A stretch of DNA of 64,000 bases from Oncomelania hupensis (Eukaryota; Mollusca; Gastropoda; Littorinimorpha; Pomatiopsidae), in contig CM072513.1 of NCBI GenBank assembly GCA_036898135.1, positions 90,581,768 to 90,645,767 of the forward strand, given 5' to 3'. The stretch's first letter is position 1. The number at the start of each line of letters is the position of its first letter. Shown piece after piece: positions 9,097 to 20,683 of this stretch. A model generated the notes under the pieces. That model was not told where the DNA came from. It ran no database searches and saw only the letters and a list, made by a program, of their open reading frames with translations. Both the position numbers and the translations under genes were made by a program.

Positions 9097-11282
9097 CCCA
9101 GTCCGCTTCTTGGTCCGCGGAAGGGGTCCAACTATGTCGACGGCTACTCGTTGGAAAGGCGTTCCTACGACGACGGTAGGGCTGATGGTTACCGGTACGG
9201 TATGATGGCGGGGTGAGAATCGTTGGCACTGGCGGCAGGACTTGACGTAGCGTTTCACGTCTTCGGTCATCCTGGGCCAGTGGTACTGCGCGCTGATTCG
9301 CAGGGCGGTCGCTCCTATCCTCATGTGACCACTTAGGGGCATGCTGTGGCCAAGTTCCAGGACTTGGGGGCGAAGGGTCGCGGGTACGACTAGATGTGAG
9401 TGGTCGTCCTTTTGACGGTACAAGAGTCCGTCCTCGACGTAAAAGTCCCCGGTCTTGGGTGGAGTGCGTGCGGCGGGTAGCTTCCCGTAGCACTTGCGCA
9501 GGGTGGCGTCTTCTTCCTGGGCTTTCCGGATTTGCTCCGGCATCTGGTTGGGTATCGGTGGTGGGGTCGCGGCTGATTTCGTTTGGGCGCGCGTCTGGAC
9601 GGCGGCCATCGACTCCACAGGCTGGGGCGGCATTCCCAAGAAGACATAACGGCATCCTAGAATCAAGTCATAGAGGGGCTGGTCCATCACGGCGGCTTGG
9701 ATGGATCCCGTGACGTAGCGGCTTGTGACGTTGATCCGGGCGATAGGGAGCGTGGTGCTGGGCTGTGACGCGTCGGCCAGCTTCAGGGTGATCGTTTCGC
9801 CGGTCAGATCTTGGTCCCTGATCAGCGAGCGGCGGACGACGACGTCGAATGTTAGACCGGTGTCGTAGAGGCAGTGTGCGGGGTGGTCGTTGACTGTCAC
9901 CTGCTCGGTGACGGCCGGGCGATCGGTGGGAGTGACGACGGGGTTTACCGGGTTCCCGTCGGGAGTGACTTGGCGTAGGGCCAACACAGTTCTTTGTTTG
10001 CGACGCTGGTCGCTGAGGCGGCGAAAACACTTTTCCCGGGTGTGTCCTCGGCGCTGGCAGTAGCCGCAGTAGAGCTCTCCGCTCCGCTTCCCAGGCTCTG
10101 CTCCGGGGTTTGGGCGTCCTTTAGGCGGGGGTGGACGGTTGTTCGCTGGCGGGACGGGCCGGCGAGGTTGTTGGCGGGTATCTGGTGACGAGGGTGCTAG
10201 GGGTTCCCGGCGAGGCTGTCGGTCGTCGGGGTGGGCAGTCAGGTAGCGATCCGCGACTATTATGAGATCCTCCAAGCGGGCGGCTCCCTGTTCGGCGGCG
10301 AAGGTCCGAAGTTCCCCTGGCATGGTTCCTTTGAGTTGCTCGGCCAGCATCAGTTCGAGCAGTCCATCGTAAGTCTTGGGCTCGTCCGTCTGCTCGATCC
10401 ACTTGTCCCGTAGAGTGGCTAGCCGGTCGGTGAACTGAGTGAATTTCTCTCCCTTCTCTCTCCGGGAGTTACGGAAGCTCTTCCGGTAGTGTTCGCCGGA
10501 AAGTTCGAATCCGTGGAGCAGCGCTTTCCTTAGGGCGGGGTAGTCGCCCTCCTCGGCAGTCGGAGTCTTAGCGAGGATTTCGTAGGCCTTCCCCTTTAGG
10601 CCGTGGCTGAGTTTCCTGTACCAGTATTGCTGGTCGAGTTGGTTTTCCCCTGCGACTCGCTCGAATCGGGCGAGGTAGACCTCTATAGATTCGTCGCGCT
10701 CGACGAAAGGGTCCAAGGTGAAGTTCATCCCCGGGATCGGCGGGATGACTGCGGATGTTCTGGCTCTGGCGGTGGAGCTGGATGCGCTGAGGGAGAAGTC
10801 GTCGCTCGCGGGCGATCCGAGGCCTAGCTCGCGGCGGTCGCGCTCGAGCTGTAGTAGTTCTCGGCGCCTCTCGAGTTCCTTGTCCTTCCTCTTCTCTTCG
10901 AGTGCCGCGGCTCTCTCGTCCTCCTCCTTCTTCCGTGCGGCAGCCCTCTCCTCCTCGGCTATCCTATCCTTCGCCTCCTCTCTTCTCCGCGCCGCGGCTC
11001 TCTCCTCCTCTGCGACTCTCTGTTTCTCCTCCTCTCGCTTCCGTGCGGCGGCCCTCTCCTCTGCGGCGGACCGCTCTTTCTCCTCCTTCTTCCGTGTTGC
11101 TCTCTTTCTTCCTCCTCCCTCTTCGCCTCCCGTTCTTTAGACCTCTCCTCTCTATTCAATTTCTCCTCGGCAACGTCCGCATCCACGTTGGTGAGGACAT
11201 AATCCTTGAGCTCAGTGCCGGCGAGCACTAAGCTCTCGCCAATACCCTTGTACTTGAGGGCGAGTTCTCCCCGGTCGGCCAT
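9097..11282 (-). pseudogene. Element 1 gag-protease-integrase (5' half), frameshifted
   Basis: The frame opens at 11282 with MADRGELALKYKG in a good context (GCCATGG). It changes frame near 11095-11110 and then runs open to 9097. Order of parts: an Arg/Glu/Ala-rich coiled coil with repeats like AEEERAAARK (about 11110-10850); a helical capsid domain beginning FTLDPFVERDESIEVYLARF and continuing through a SCAN-like segment (about 10725-10220); a CCHC zinc knuckle CGYCQRRGHTREKC (about 10075-10035); an aspartic protease with LYDTG (about 9865); the integrase HHCC domain (about 9350-9215); and the first integrase aspartate in VAVDIVG (about 9140). The frame is then cut by the LINE. The frame before and after the LINE is the same, so the LINE entered an otherwise continuous reading frame. 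Confidence 0.85.
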
Positions 11283-11657
11283 GGCAAGAGAAGCGACTTA
11301 CCTCAAAAGGTCCTAACCGTGATGAAGGGGCGCTCACAAGGGGGTACACTGACAGCAAACAAGGGGCGGGCTGGAATGAACTAAGATGAAATGGCACAGG
11401 GGCGAATACAACACAACAGGGACACAGAGACAACAAGCAATCAATCAAAGCATAAAAAATGAAAGCAAGAAAAACCTCTGCGTACCACCACAATTCTGGA
11501 GTGCCAGTAAGGGACCTATGGGGCTAGGCTATAAACTACTAGGCTAGGGGGCTAGGTCCTATCTCTACTGGGGCTGGGGTGGAAAGCTAAGTCTTTTGTC
11601 TCGTCGGGTGGGGTTAGAAATCTAAGTCTTTTGTCTCGTCGGGGTCGCCAAAATTAA
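11283..11657 (-). other. Element 1 leader between 5' LTR and gag
   Basis: Untranslated leader. It contains a short direct duplication of AAGTCTTTTGTCTCGTCGGG next to the primer site. No coding content is seen. Confidence 0.6.
11633..11650 (-). other. Candidate tRNA primer binding site, element 1
   Basis: On the coding strand, TGGCGACCCCGAC begins seven bases after the 5' LTR. TGG complements the CCA end of a tRNA. The tRNA species cannot be assigned by eye. Confidence 0.5.
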
Positions 11658-13191
11658 TGTCACGAATAAAGGGGGTTGGGGGGGATGAGGATTAGCAGTT
11701 ATTCCCCCGTGCTGTGTTGCCTCCCTTGTTTAGGCCAACTTGCGGCGACATTCAGGGAAATAACGCTGGAGGTACTAAGGAATTAAAGAAAGGTAAAAGG
11801 CCAGACGAGAAGAATACAAACTAAACTAGTAGAGAATTTGAAACAAGGGGAAGTCTGATGTTATAATATAATATTGGGCAATTTATTAAATAGAAGTAGG
11901 TCAGGCGTATGAGGTAAGCTTAAGGCTGAGTCACTGGTAATAGTCTATAAGTGTCCAGAGTATCTTGGAGCTATTCTGGGTTGGCAGTCTGGGGGATACT
12001 AGGGCGATTGTGGACTGATGTCATCACTAGGCAGAGGGGTATCTGGATTCTTGCGCGTGGCTAGCCAGATTGTCTCAGAATTGTGGTGTGCGCTTGGTGC
12101 GCACTTAGCTGTAATAGTGTAGGGGCGGAGGTTGCCTCTCGGTTCTGGATGGCGATGGTGCAATGGTCCAGGCGGTTAGCGTCAGATGGCCAATGCAGGT
12201 CACTGGGTCGGCTTCTTGAGTAACAGGGGTGTTGGTGCAAGCGGCCTACGTGGCTGACCGTTAGCAGTGGTTCGGTTCCTACTCTTCTCAGTGACAACCA
12301 GTGTGTCTGGGTTGCACGCAGCGGGTCTTGAGTCTCGTAGCAGCCGGTATAAGGGCCCGTTCTGTAACGAAGTATCGACTCAGGATCAGAGGTGTACCCA
12401 CACTCTGGATGCCGCGCCGGTTAGCGCGCATGCCAATCAGATTTTCAAATTTGGACGCACAGGCCAAGACTTGACCGGTTCGCTCCAACAGTCCAACAAT
12501 TGCAACAATGGCTATGGGGCTTTGGTGGAGTTTACTGGCGGCCGCTAATAAATAATAACTTCGGCGCCTAAGAAGGGGTGATGGACAACAGGGGTAAATA
12601 TCTACACAATAAGAACATGGGAGAAGCAAAGGGGATAATTACAGGACAATGGGGGTTGTAGGCAAGGGTGCTGTACTGGGGGACTTTAATCTAGGTGGTA
12701 GGACAACATGGCATGGGAGATTTATACAAGGGTCTAGCAGGGAACATACAGGTATAAATACAAACATGGCATGAACAGCAATCAAAATGCAGATAATAGA
12801 TACAAGGAATAAAATGCATACCACAAGCAACACATCAAGACAAACCACAGACACGAACGTACATATCTACAGGACATACGAACATGTTGGGAAATCGACG
12901 GGTGATGGGGATGCTAAATGATATAAAGTAAGTTTCCACTCTTACCTTGACCAAGAACGGGTAGAACACAAGAATATTGCCGAGGCTCAGGGGTCACAAC
13001 GTGGTGCGGCGTGTCCTCGGCAGGCAGTTGTTCTTACTCGGCTGACGGATGAAGACTGACACTTTGGTTTGACCAGTCTGTGGCTTCAAGGGGCAATTCC
13101 CGAGGGGCGGGGCTTAGTTGGCTTGGCCAGCGGGCGAGAAAGTGGAGACGGGACGCAGGCAGCGCCAGAGGTGAATCGTCCGCTCGTGACA
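11658..13191 (-). repeat. Element 1 5' LTR
   Basis: 1534 bp, same termini as the other LTR. In the element's own direction this is the upstream LTR, which would carry the promoter. I did not find a convincing TATA box. Confidence 0.95.
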
Positions 13192-13196
13192 GTCAT

Positions 13197-13580
13197 ACAT
13201 ATACAAATTGAATGGACGCCGGAAGCAACAATTGCTACTCCCTCGATTTGGAATTTGTGTATCTAATTTTGTAGGCCTATAAACCTTGCCTAAATCAGAA
13301 TATTTCCCAGCAGTGCAAGGTTAAGGTTACGTGCAAGAATGGAGGTGAGTTTCAATGGTCTAGTCTGAGATAACTTTGTATGATTTGTAGTTAATTCTGA
13401 TGCAGCCCCCTTCCAGCTCCGGCAGGCTTATCAGCTGCCGCGCGAGGACTGACTGATTCCGTCGGTCCTTTCTGCCGAGCGCAATTCCACTCATAAACGC
13501 TATTCCCTGACTTTATGAAATCTGATCAGCTAGTCAGTCAGTCAGTCTAATAAATTAGCTAGTCAGCCAGAATTGTTACC
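13197..13580. other. Unique sequence after element 1
   Basis: No gene, RNA or repeat family recognised. It begins with the right target duplication GTCAT (13192-13196). Positions 13531-13568 hold a few CAGT repeats. Confidence 0.5.
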
Positions 13581-13586
13581 CGCCTG

Positions 13587-13766
13587 CGTGTGTGTGTGTG
13601 TGTGTGTGTGTGTGCATGATTTTGTGTGTGAAATGGCGTACCGGTGTGTGTGTACTGTGTGTGTGTGTGTGTGTGTGTGTGTTTGATTCAGCATAGGCCT
13701 ACAATATATACAGTGTCCAATACAGTATTCTGTTGTTGTTGGTGTAAAAACTGTGCCTTGTGAGTC

Positions 13767-13827
<61 letters not shown>

Positions 13828-13891
13828 GTGTGCGCGCGCACGCGCGCGCGTATGTGTGTCTGTGTCTGTGTGCGTGTGTGTGTGTGTGTGT
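13587..13891. repeat. Cluster of (GT)n, (TAGA)n and (GC)n/(TG)n microsatellites
   Basis: (GT)n at 13587-13614 and 13657-13681; (TAGA)n at 13767-13826; then a GC/CG run at 13831-13850 leading into TG repeats to 13891. The alternating GC/TG tract is a candidate left-handed (Z) DNA former. Confidence 0.9.
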
Positions 13892-14860
13892 GAATTTTTC
13901 AAACAGTCATGTTTTGTGACTTGGCTTATAGCATGTGATGATTCATGCCTGTGCATGCATGGGTTGCGTGTGTTGTAGGCCTGTGGTTGGTGTTTGTGCG
14001 TGATGGCGTTGGTTTTTTTGGGGTGTATACAGCGGGGGCGTACAGCGCAAGTATGTTTGGGGTGTGCGACAGTAGTTGTTTTATTATATATGATGTTTTG
14101 CACTGTTTCATTTTTGTGTGTACACGTCAATCTTTTAAAGCTATTGTACAATTTACATTTACTATGTTTGTGCAGCCGAAATGGGAATTTCTATGTAAAT
14201 TTCATAGACGAATAAAGTCAAAGTCTCAGTCTCAGTCTCAGATGGTGTAACTGTGAGAGGGTGTTTATTTGCCAGAATAGCCAAGAGATTATATGTGGAC
14301 TTTTTGGCCTGACTTTGTGAATATTTGGATGAAAAATACGGTTTCTCCTCATAGTTTACCCATCTCTCTTTTCTTTCATACGCTACAACTCTTTTTTTCC
14401 AATATAATTATCGCGACACGTTCGCAGAAACACATAAATAAATAAGAGTAAATTAATTTTCCCAAACATGGCATACCAATTCAAACCAAAATGCAATACC
14501 AATTCCGGACAGGAAGGGAGTAACTATTAATTTGGATTACTATGGCATGATAGTATCGTACACATCGAATAGGCTATAGCGTCAAAAAACACGAACAATA
14601 TCAGCGATAAGCGACGATTTACCTATAAAACATTATTATCTGACCTGACTGATTTTGGTTTTCATTTCTATGGCATAGTGATCTAATTTTCACGACAACG
14701 ATTTATCATCTTTCTGTATAGAATGATAGTAAAAAATATAACAAGATAGATAGACAAGCATAACCTTAATCAATGTTTGTAGGTTCCTATAATAGTATGG
14801 GATTTAGAATAAAGTGATTTATCTATATCATTTAATATAATCCATAATCACTCTTTTTTT
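13892..14860. other. Non-coding sequence with a possible retroposon 3' end
   Basis: At 14205-14241, CGAATAAAGTC is followed by (AGTCTC)n repeats. This resembles a retroposon 3' tail on the plus strand. The rest, to 14860, is AT-rich and unrecognised. Confidence 0.4.
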
Positions 14861-14862
14861 TT

Positions 14863-14926
<64 letters not shown>

Positions 14927-14960
14927 TCCTTCTCTCTCTTCTCTCTCCCTCTCTCCTTCC

Positions 14961-15018
<58 letters not shown>

Positions 15019-15120
15019 GCGGTTGTGTGTGTGTGTGCTAGATGTGAGTGTTTGTAAGAGAGAGAGAGAGACAGACAGACAGACACATAGACAGAGCGAG
15101 CCAGACAGACACAGACAGAC
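14861..15120. repeat. (TTTC)n, (CT)n and GA/GACA simple repeats
   Basis: TTTC repeats to about 14930, CT repeats to about 15016, a short TG run, then GA and CAGA repeats from 15058. Confidence 0.9.
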
Positions 15121-15299
15121 AAAATGACGGGTGTGTCAAATGCCCTCGGTCATTATCTAAGGTTGAAAATGAAGTACTTCAACGACTCCATAAGTACACG
15201 AGTCACAATTAATCTGCGTCTGCCCAACATGATAAAGTGATGAAACATCGCACATTTAATCACACTCTTTGTCCAACAGTAGACAACTTCTTTTTTTCA

Positions 15300-15301
15300 A
15301 T

Positions 15302-15365
<64 letters not shown>

Positions 15366-15366
15366 T
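15300..15366. repeat. (TTTA)n microsatellite
   Basis: Pure TTTA repeats over about 66 bp. The flanks 15121-15299 and 15367-15610 show nothing recognisable. Confidence 0.95.
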
Positions 15367-15609
15367 TTTAAATCCTACATTTTCAATTGTGCTCCGTCAT
15401 CAAAAAAGATCAAAGCCTCGATGGTTTGATCAGCACAAATCAATGTGGCCAATCTGTCGCAACCATCAAACGCGTTTAGTCAATTATAGTGCGTGGTGCA
15501 CCGAACACAGCGACCTCTTGCAAGTTCGCTTGCACTGGGAAGGTAATAAATAACAAATTAATCGTTGTTCTTATGTAGAGCACTCGCCAGTTCAAAAAAG
15601 CCGGTGGAT

Positions 15610-15610
<1 letters not shown>

Positions 15611-15678
<68 letters not shown>

Positions 15679-16366
15679 GTAGATTGATATAGCGCCGCAT
15701 CACAGCCTCCGAGCTTGACACATTCATACACTTTTTTTATACTACACAACAACAGTAGGTATATAAAATCTGAATAAATTCACTAAAAATGTACAGCGTA
15801 ATGATAAATCCTTCAATAAAAACATTACATTGAAAAACATAAAAAGGCAACTAAAACTATTATTAAAAACATTGTAAAAGGCTACCAACACTTATAAGAA
15901 TTATTAAAAGCAAACACCATTAAAAAAAAAAAGCGAACACTATTGCCCGTGGAGCGCCACGACATGTATGCATACTAGACTAGCTGATGATGAGATTAAT
16001 TCATGTGTGTTATTGAGAAGGAGCTGTAGAAGGTGTTTATGGAAAAGATATGTTTTGAGTTGTCGTTTAAACGCTTGTTGTGTTTGCGCATGGCGGATAT
16101 TGTGTGGAAGGGAATTCCATTGAGTGGATGCACAGAAAACTAAGGTGCGTTCTCCATAGGTTTTTGTTTTGACAAGTGGGATGATGAAGGTGCGTTGGTC
16201 TGATGAGGAACGGAGCTGTCTGCGTGGTACGTAGGGAATGAGCATGTCAGAAAAGTATGTAGGGGAAGTGCCGAAGAAAAAGTTGAAGCAGAGTGTGGAG
16301 AGTTTATATTCTATGCGTGCAGATATGGGCAACCAGTGCAAGGAACGTAGTAGGGGAGCGACATGT
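15611..16366 (-). mobile_element. L2-like LINE 3' end with (ATT)n tail
   Basis: Minus-strand coding remnant at 15940-16366 reads HVAPLLRSLHWLPISARIEYK ... YVPRRQLRSSSDQR ... GERTLVFCASTQWNSLPHNIR ... FKRQLKTYLF. This is the canonical C-terminus of L2/CR1-group reverse transcriptases. The 3' untranslated region ends GCGCTATATCAATCTAC and then (ATT)n at 15611-15675. It is 5' truncated, and only the last 130-odd codons remain. Confidence 0.85.
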
Positions 16367-16444
16367 AGCGGAATGGGAGAGATGGGAAAAGAGATGGAGA
16401 GAAAAACAACCGTATATAAAAATAATAAAAAAAATTAAAAAAAA

Positions 16445-16654
16445 TTATTCAGATAGACTTCTGGGATAAAGAACTACTGCCATTTCTGTCAAAACTCGAA
16501 ACCAAGACTGTTGCATGCCGGTGATCAATGGATTGCGTTCTGTTAGGCCATAAGTCAGTGGCGTGGCCTTGGTAACCTCTTGTAGCACCGTGTGTTTTTT
16601 CTTTTGTTGCTTTTCGGCTTTTTTCTTCTTTCTCTCGTAATACATCGCTACCTG
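16445..16654 (-). CDS. Hypothetical ORF or exon remnant
   Basis: A minus-strand frame with a lysine-rich start (YYERKKKKAEKQQKKK) and a mixed-composition end (LITGMQQSWFRVLTEM). A CAG acceptor-like site precedes it at about 16660. No polyadenylation signal or partner exon is apparent, and the family is not recognised. Chance is a real alternative. Confidence 0.15.
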   Translation of the reverse strand, partial: QVAMYYERKKKKAEKQQKKKHTVLQEVTKATPLTYGLTERNPLITGMQQSWFRVLTEMAVVLYPRSLSE

Positions 16655-16812
16655 AACAATCAGTACCCTTTCGTCCTCGACTTCGCCTGTCGATTTTTCT
16701 ATCCATAACCCTGCTACAGCTCAATGCAGGTCGTCCAAAAATAGGCCTATTGATAACTAGTCAGGTTTTGGTCGAAGTATGCTTAGGAGTACGAAAAGAG
16801 AGAAATAACGAG

Positions 16813-17103
<291 letters not shown>

Positions 17104-17524
17104 TAGCGAGCGGAGTATTTGACTCCCGTCTCTCGACCACCACCTTGAGAACACGGCCCAACCCGAACTGTTATCTTCATGTACCCCTCGTAAGAGAGAC
17201 CTACAAATTGTTGCCTTGCAAGGCAGTGAAGCATGTTGGTAGTAAACCGGTTTGCCGGCGTCTAGTGCCACGACAATCTCTGCAAAGTCACTGCCACTGA
17301 CTTGCATAAAATGACTGCCGACAGTGTGGTCCTGCTCACCACCAACAGCAGAAGATGAATGGTCACGCGGGGAGAACAAATGTCGTGTCGCCTTGTCCTG
17401 CATAACCCAGTGGCCACACCAAAGGATTCTGCAAAGCAGGAGTCACCCAAGGCTAATCTAACCAACAAATGGAAGGTAGACAACCTCTCTCCCAAGGTTG
17501 AACCAGTCGCCTCCCTTTCCGCCA
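17104..17524. other. Unique sequence between simple repeats
   Basis: Balanced base composition. Open frames exist on both strands but no domain or splice-supported gene is recognised. Confidence 0.4.
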
Positions 17525-17525
17525 C

Positions 17526-17574
<49 letters not shown>
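17525..17574. repeat. (AAT)n microsatellite
   Basis: AAT repeats of about 50 bp. Confidence 0.95.
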
Positions 17575-17576
<2 letters not shown>

Positions 17577-17599
17577 GATGATATTTTTATTTTTTATTT

Positions 17600-17917
17600 A
17601 TTTATTTTAACAACTTTATTATCACCGAGGTGAAATTCGGGCACTTTCATATTCGAAGGTACAGCAGCCCCAAGTGAAGCGCTTTACCCAAGGTACATGC
17701 TGGGTGTGTTCTTGTCACCGGCACTCACCCGTCTAGGACATGAGCGTCAGGATTTTTAAAGTCCGTTATCATGGTTTATACTCTCATCCGAAGAAGTAGG
17801 AAACGGGAGTAAAGTGTCTTTCCCAAGGACATAACACAATGCCCCGGCCTTGGTTCGAACTCGGGACCTTCAGATCCGCAAGCCAACGCTCTAACCACTC
17901 GGCCACCGCGCCTCCCT
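17600..17917 (-). mobile_element. tRNA-derived SINE, copy 1
   Basis: On the minus strand the head (from 17917) has an A box TGGCCGAGTGG and a B box GAGTTCGAACC spaced as in a tRNA. The SINE body follows (CTTTACTCCCGTTTCC, CTGACGCTCATGTCC). The body is shared with the copies at 27.3, 36.5 and 44.2-45.0 kb. It could be transcribed by RNA polymerase III. Its 3' part differs from the 44.2-kb copy. Confidence 0.8.
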
Positions 17918-17999
17918 GATATATGCGCGTTTACCCCAAATCACCAATCAGGCTCAAAGCGCGGCGATCTGTAGCAACATACACGCTCACATGGTTCAC

Positions 18000-18062
18000 C
18001 CGCCCTCACTCACACACACACCCCCACACACGCACACCCCCACACACACACACAGCAAACAC
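18000..18062. repeat. CA-rich simple repeat
   Basis: ACACACAC and CCCCACAC runs. Confidence 0.85.
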
Positions 18063-18229
18063 ACATCTCAGCTACCATCTCAGCTATCATGTGGTGTAAA
18101 GGCAACGAGATCGCTAGTAGAAGACGGAAAGAAAATCGAAGTTTTATTTTATAAAGTGTGTAACTGTAGATTATAGTCACACGACACCGAAGCGTATAGG
18201 CGACTACTGGTCACATTATTCTGACACCA

Positions 18230-18347
18230 GCGAACCAGTTGATGATAAGGGGAAAATAATATGGTCACACATTGGCCAATCCGGGATTCAAACCAGGTAC
18301 CTTTCGGTTACTAGTAAGACGCTCTACCAACTGAGCTACCCGGCCCC
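18230..18347 (-). mobile_element. tRNA-like SINE head, second family
   Basis: The minus strand reads GGGTAGCTCAGTTGGTAGAGC (D-arm/A box) and then GGTTTGAATCCC (B box). The would-be anticodon stem does not pair, so this is a SINE head or tRNA pseudogene and not a working tRNA. Confidence 0.6.
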
Positions 18348-18480
18348 TGTGTTTTATTTTATGAGATTTTAGGTTGACGGCACCCACTGCCATTATTGAA
18401 GGATATAAGGGAGAGAACCGGAATACCCGGAGAAAATCTTCGGTGACTTGAATAGCCTCGGACCTAAGTCACAAAAGTTC

Positions 18481-18516
18481 GCCCCCCCTCCCCCCCCCCC
18501 CCCACCCCCCCCCCTG
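18481..18516. repeat. Poly-C tract
   Basis: Runs of 7, 14 and 10 or so C separated by single bases. The minus strand is G-rich and could form a G-quadruplex. The stretch around it (18348-18795) has no gene. Confidence 0.9.
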
Positions 18517-18798
18517 CGAAAATCGAACCCGTCATTCAAGCAGCTGCTGCTGAGACAAAACGTTTGTGTAGAAGACAAGCGATAAAGTTGTCTGGCCTAA
18601 AGAGAAAAGAATGGAGTGTATTGATAGTAGTACATTATCTTGGATTTAATCCTAATTGGTTGCTGTCCTCCGTGGAATGAGAGAATGATAGGAAAGATTT
18701 ATCTCCCTTTCTCAGCTGCCAATGGTTTGTATTTTGTGGATGTGTACGTGTGTGAGAAGCATAACAGCTTCTGCTGACTGACCTGTTTTGAACTTTGA

Positions 18799-19552
18799 CA
18801 CTTTTGGGGGCACTTTCCTTGTCCCCTAATAATTTAGTCTTTTTGGCACTTTCCTTGTCCCCTAATAATTTGATCTTTTTGGCACTTTCCTTGTCCCCTA
18901 ATAATTTGGTCTTTTTGGCATATTCCTTGTCCCCTAATAACCTGGTCTTTTTGGCACTTTCCTTGTCCCCTAATAACCTGGTCTTTTTGGCATTTTCCTT
19001 GTCCCCTAATAATTTGTTTTTTGGCACTTTCCTTGTCCCCTAATAAGTTGGTCTTTGGGGCACTTTCCTTGTCCCCTAATAATTTGGTCTTTTGGGCATT
19101 TTCCTTGTTCCCTAATAACCTGGTCTTTTTGGCACTTTCCTTGTCCCCTAATAATTTGGTCTTTTGGCACTTTCCTTGTCCCCTAATAATTTGGTCTTTT
19201 TGGCATTTTCCTTGTCCCCTAATAACCTGGTCTTTTTGGCACTTTCCTTGTCCCCTAATAATTTGGTCTTTTGGCACTTTCCTTGTCCCCTAATAATTTA
19301 GTCTTTTTGGCACTTTCCTTGTCCCCTAATAATTTGATCTTTGGGGCACTTTCCTTGTCCCCTAATAATTTGGTCTTTTGGGCATTTTCCTTGTTCCCCA
19401 ATAACCTGGTCTTTTTGGCACTTTCCTTGTCCCCTAATAAGTTGGTCTTTTTGGCACTTTCCTTGTCCCCTAATAATTTGGCATTTGGGGCATTTTCCTT
19501 GTCCCCTAATAACCTGGTCTTTTTGGCACTTTCCTTGTCCCCTAATAATTTT
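18799..19552. repeat. 36-bp minisatellite
   Basis: About 20 units of GGCACTTTCCTTGTCCCC followed by TAATAATTTGGTCTTTTT. Most units are 36 bp, with a few of 33-35 bp that shift frame. It is open in several frames because 36 is a multiple of three. The minus strand reads LLGDKESAKKTK repeats. No start context or host gene features support translation. Confidence 0.95.
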
Positions 19553-19625
19553 ACTATATTACTATAGAGACTATATAGGTGCCGCACTGTTTCAAAGAAG
19601 AGTGAGAAAAAAGTGAAAAGTGATC

Positions 19626-19715
19626 TTGTATGCAGTTGTTGATGTATGCTGAATAAAGTTGGAAAACTTCATACGGCGACTCCTGCCTTGTTACTGAGTG
19701 AACAGGTTGCGTGGA
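19626..19715 (+). mobile_element. Relic LTR fragment related to element 2
   Basis: TTGTATGCAGTTGTTGATGT, GCTGAATAAA and GGAAAACTTCATACG match the LTR of the element at 53.7-59.3 kb (around 54131-54187) with a few differences, then diverge. Only the polyadenylation-signal portion remains. Confidence 0.75.
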
Positions 19716-19768
19716 TCAACTATTGATTTAAAAAACAACAACAACAAAAACAGTGTTACACTCTCATC

Positions 19769-19895
19769 CACAGGCGCTTGTATCTGGACACGCGAGCGCC
19801 TATGCCTGTGGCGCGTCTCTCTTGGCATCTTTAATACCCAAAGGAAGACGCGTTACGGGCATAGGCGCTCGCATGTCCAGATACAAGTGCCTGTG
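19769..19895. mobile_element. hAT-like MITE, copy 1
   Basis: 127 bp with long inverted ends starting CACAGGCGCTTGTATCTGG. The same 8 bases, CTCTCATC, flank it at 19761-19768 and 19896-19903. Eight-base duplications are typical of the hAT superfamily. No coding capacity. Confidence 0.85.
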
Positions 19896-20071
19896 CTCTC
19901 ATCGTAGTGCTGGCACGCTCGATGCAGCCAGACAGTCAAAATGTTACCTCCCTTTCAGTACCTGTTTTTGTCTCCAAAGCTCAAGCTTGATCCAATCACG
20001 ATGATTAAACCACTGAATTGATCATGTATGACATGGTGCACAATCATTAACATAAATCAATGAACAAAGAG

Positions 20072-20383
20072 TTAGGTCCCCTTCAGCTCATTCTTGTATA
20101 CGGCTCGATAGTTCAGTAAACAGCGTGCTGCATTGAAGCTGTATTTTATTACGTAAGCCACGGAACTGGTAATAGCGTGGGACACGTTTGCAGAATCAAT
20201 AACAGATTTCGATTGCATCAAAGAGTTCAGCCCCTTCTTTAGATCTCCTGTCTCTGAAGAGCGAAGCGGCTTAGTGCACGCCTGACGCAATGATTTTTTT
20301 TCTTCACTTTTCATCTTAGCAATCAGATTGCTCTGGTGGTTTGGTGTTAATTTCAGGCACACCCACTCTATTTTTCCTGCCAT
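20072..20383 (-). CDS. Hypothetical protein, single exon candidate
   Basis: About 103 codons from an ATG in strong context (ACCATGG) at 20383, beginning MAGKIEWVCLKLTPNHQ and ending YKNELKGT. Composition is mixed and not repeat-like. I do not recognise a domain, and no polyadenylation signal is obvious downstream. It could be a small host gene, an exon, or a relic of an unrecognised transposon; chance is also possible. Confidence 0.35.
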   Translation of the reverse strand: MAGKIEWVCLKLTPNHQSNLIAKMKSEEKKSLRQACTKPLRSSETGDLKKGLNSLMQSKSVIDSANVSHAITSSVAYVIKYSFNAARCLLNYRAVYKNELKGT

Positions 20384-20683
20384 GGTTATCCCTGTCTGCC
20401 ATATCGCCAATGGCGGGTGTAGATGTTAAACGTCAATGTTCGTTCGAAGAAAATTATTAGGTTAGTGTGTAAGCGGCGGAATTGATGGTAATGAAGAACA
20501 TGTTTGCGGAATGGCATTTGAGAAATCATTGGTTTGCAATAGATGGGGAGTAAGATGAGCCGGGCGATAGGGGATCTTCAAGCAAGCACACTAGCCAGTC
20601 CGCCTGCGCTTCCTTGTTAAAAAGCAGCGTGTGAATGTGTCACCTAATCAATAGCCTATTGCAATCAAATAAACAGATAGGAT

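Larger units (their letters stand above)
4273..13191 (-). mobile_element. Gmr1-like Ty3/Gypsy LTR retrotransposon, complete but decayed (element 1)
   Basis: Two direct 1534-bp LTRs (4273-5806 and 11658-13191) flank an internal region coding on the minus strand. The 5-bp duplications GTCAT outside both ends show that this is one insertion. By eye the LTRs differ at about 17 positions, roughly 1 percent. Domain order on the coding strand is charged coiled-coil Gag, zinc knuckle, protease, integrase zinc domain, integrase core, GPY/F-type module, then only the start of reverse transcriptase. RT after integrase is the reverse of the usual Gypsy order. The RT palm and RNase H are absent. At least three frameshifts and a nested LINE (7209-9096) make it non-functional. 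Confidence 0.92.

Noticed and set aside
9390..11231. Plus-strand ORFs across element 1
   Set aside because: Antisense shadows of the gag-pol frame with biased composition.
18275..18347. Functional tRNA gene
   Set aside because: A and B boxes are present but the anticodon stem does not pair.
18799..19552. CRISPR-like array
   Set aside because: Units are contiguous without unique spacers in an animal genome; it is a minisatellite. The 51-bp array at 26.5-27.1 kb was rejected for the same reason.
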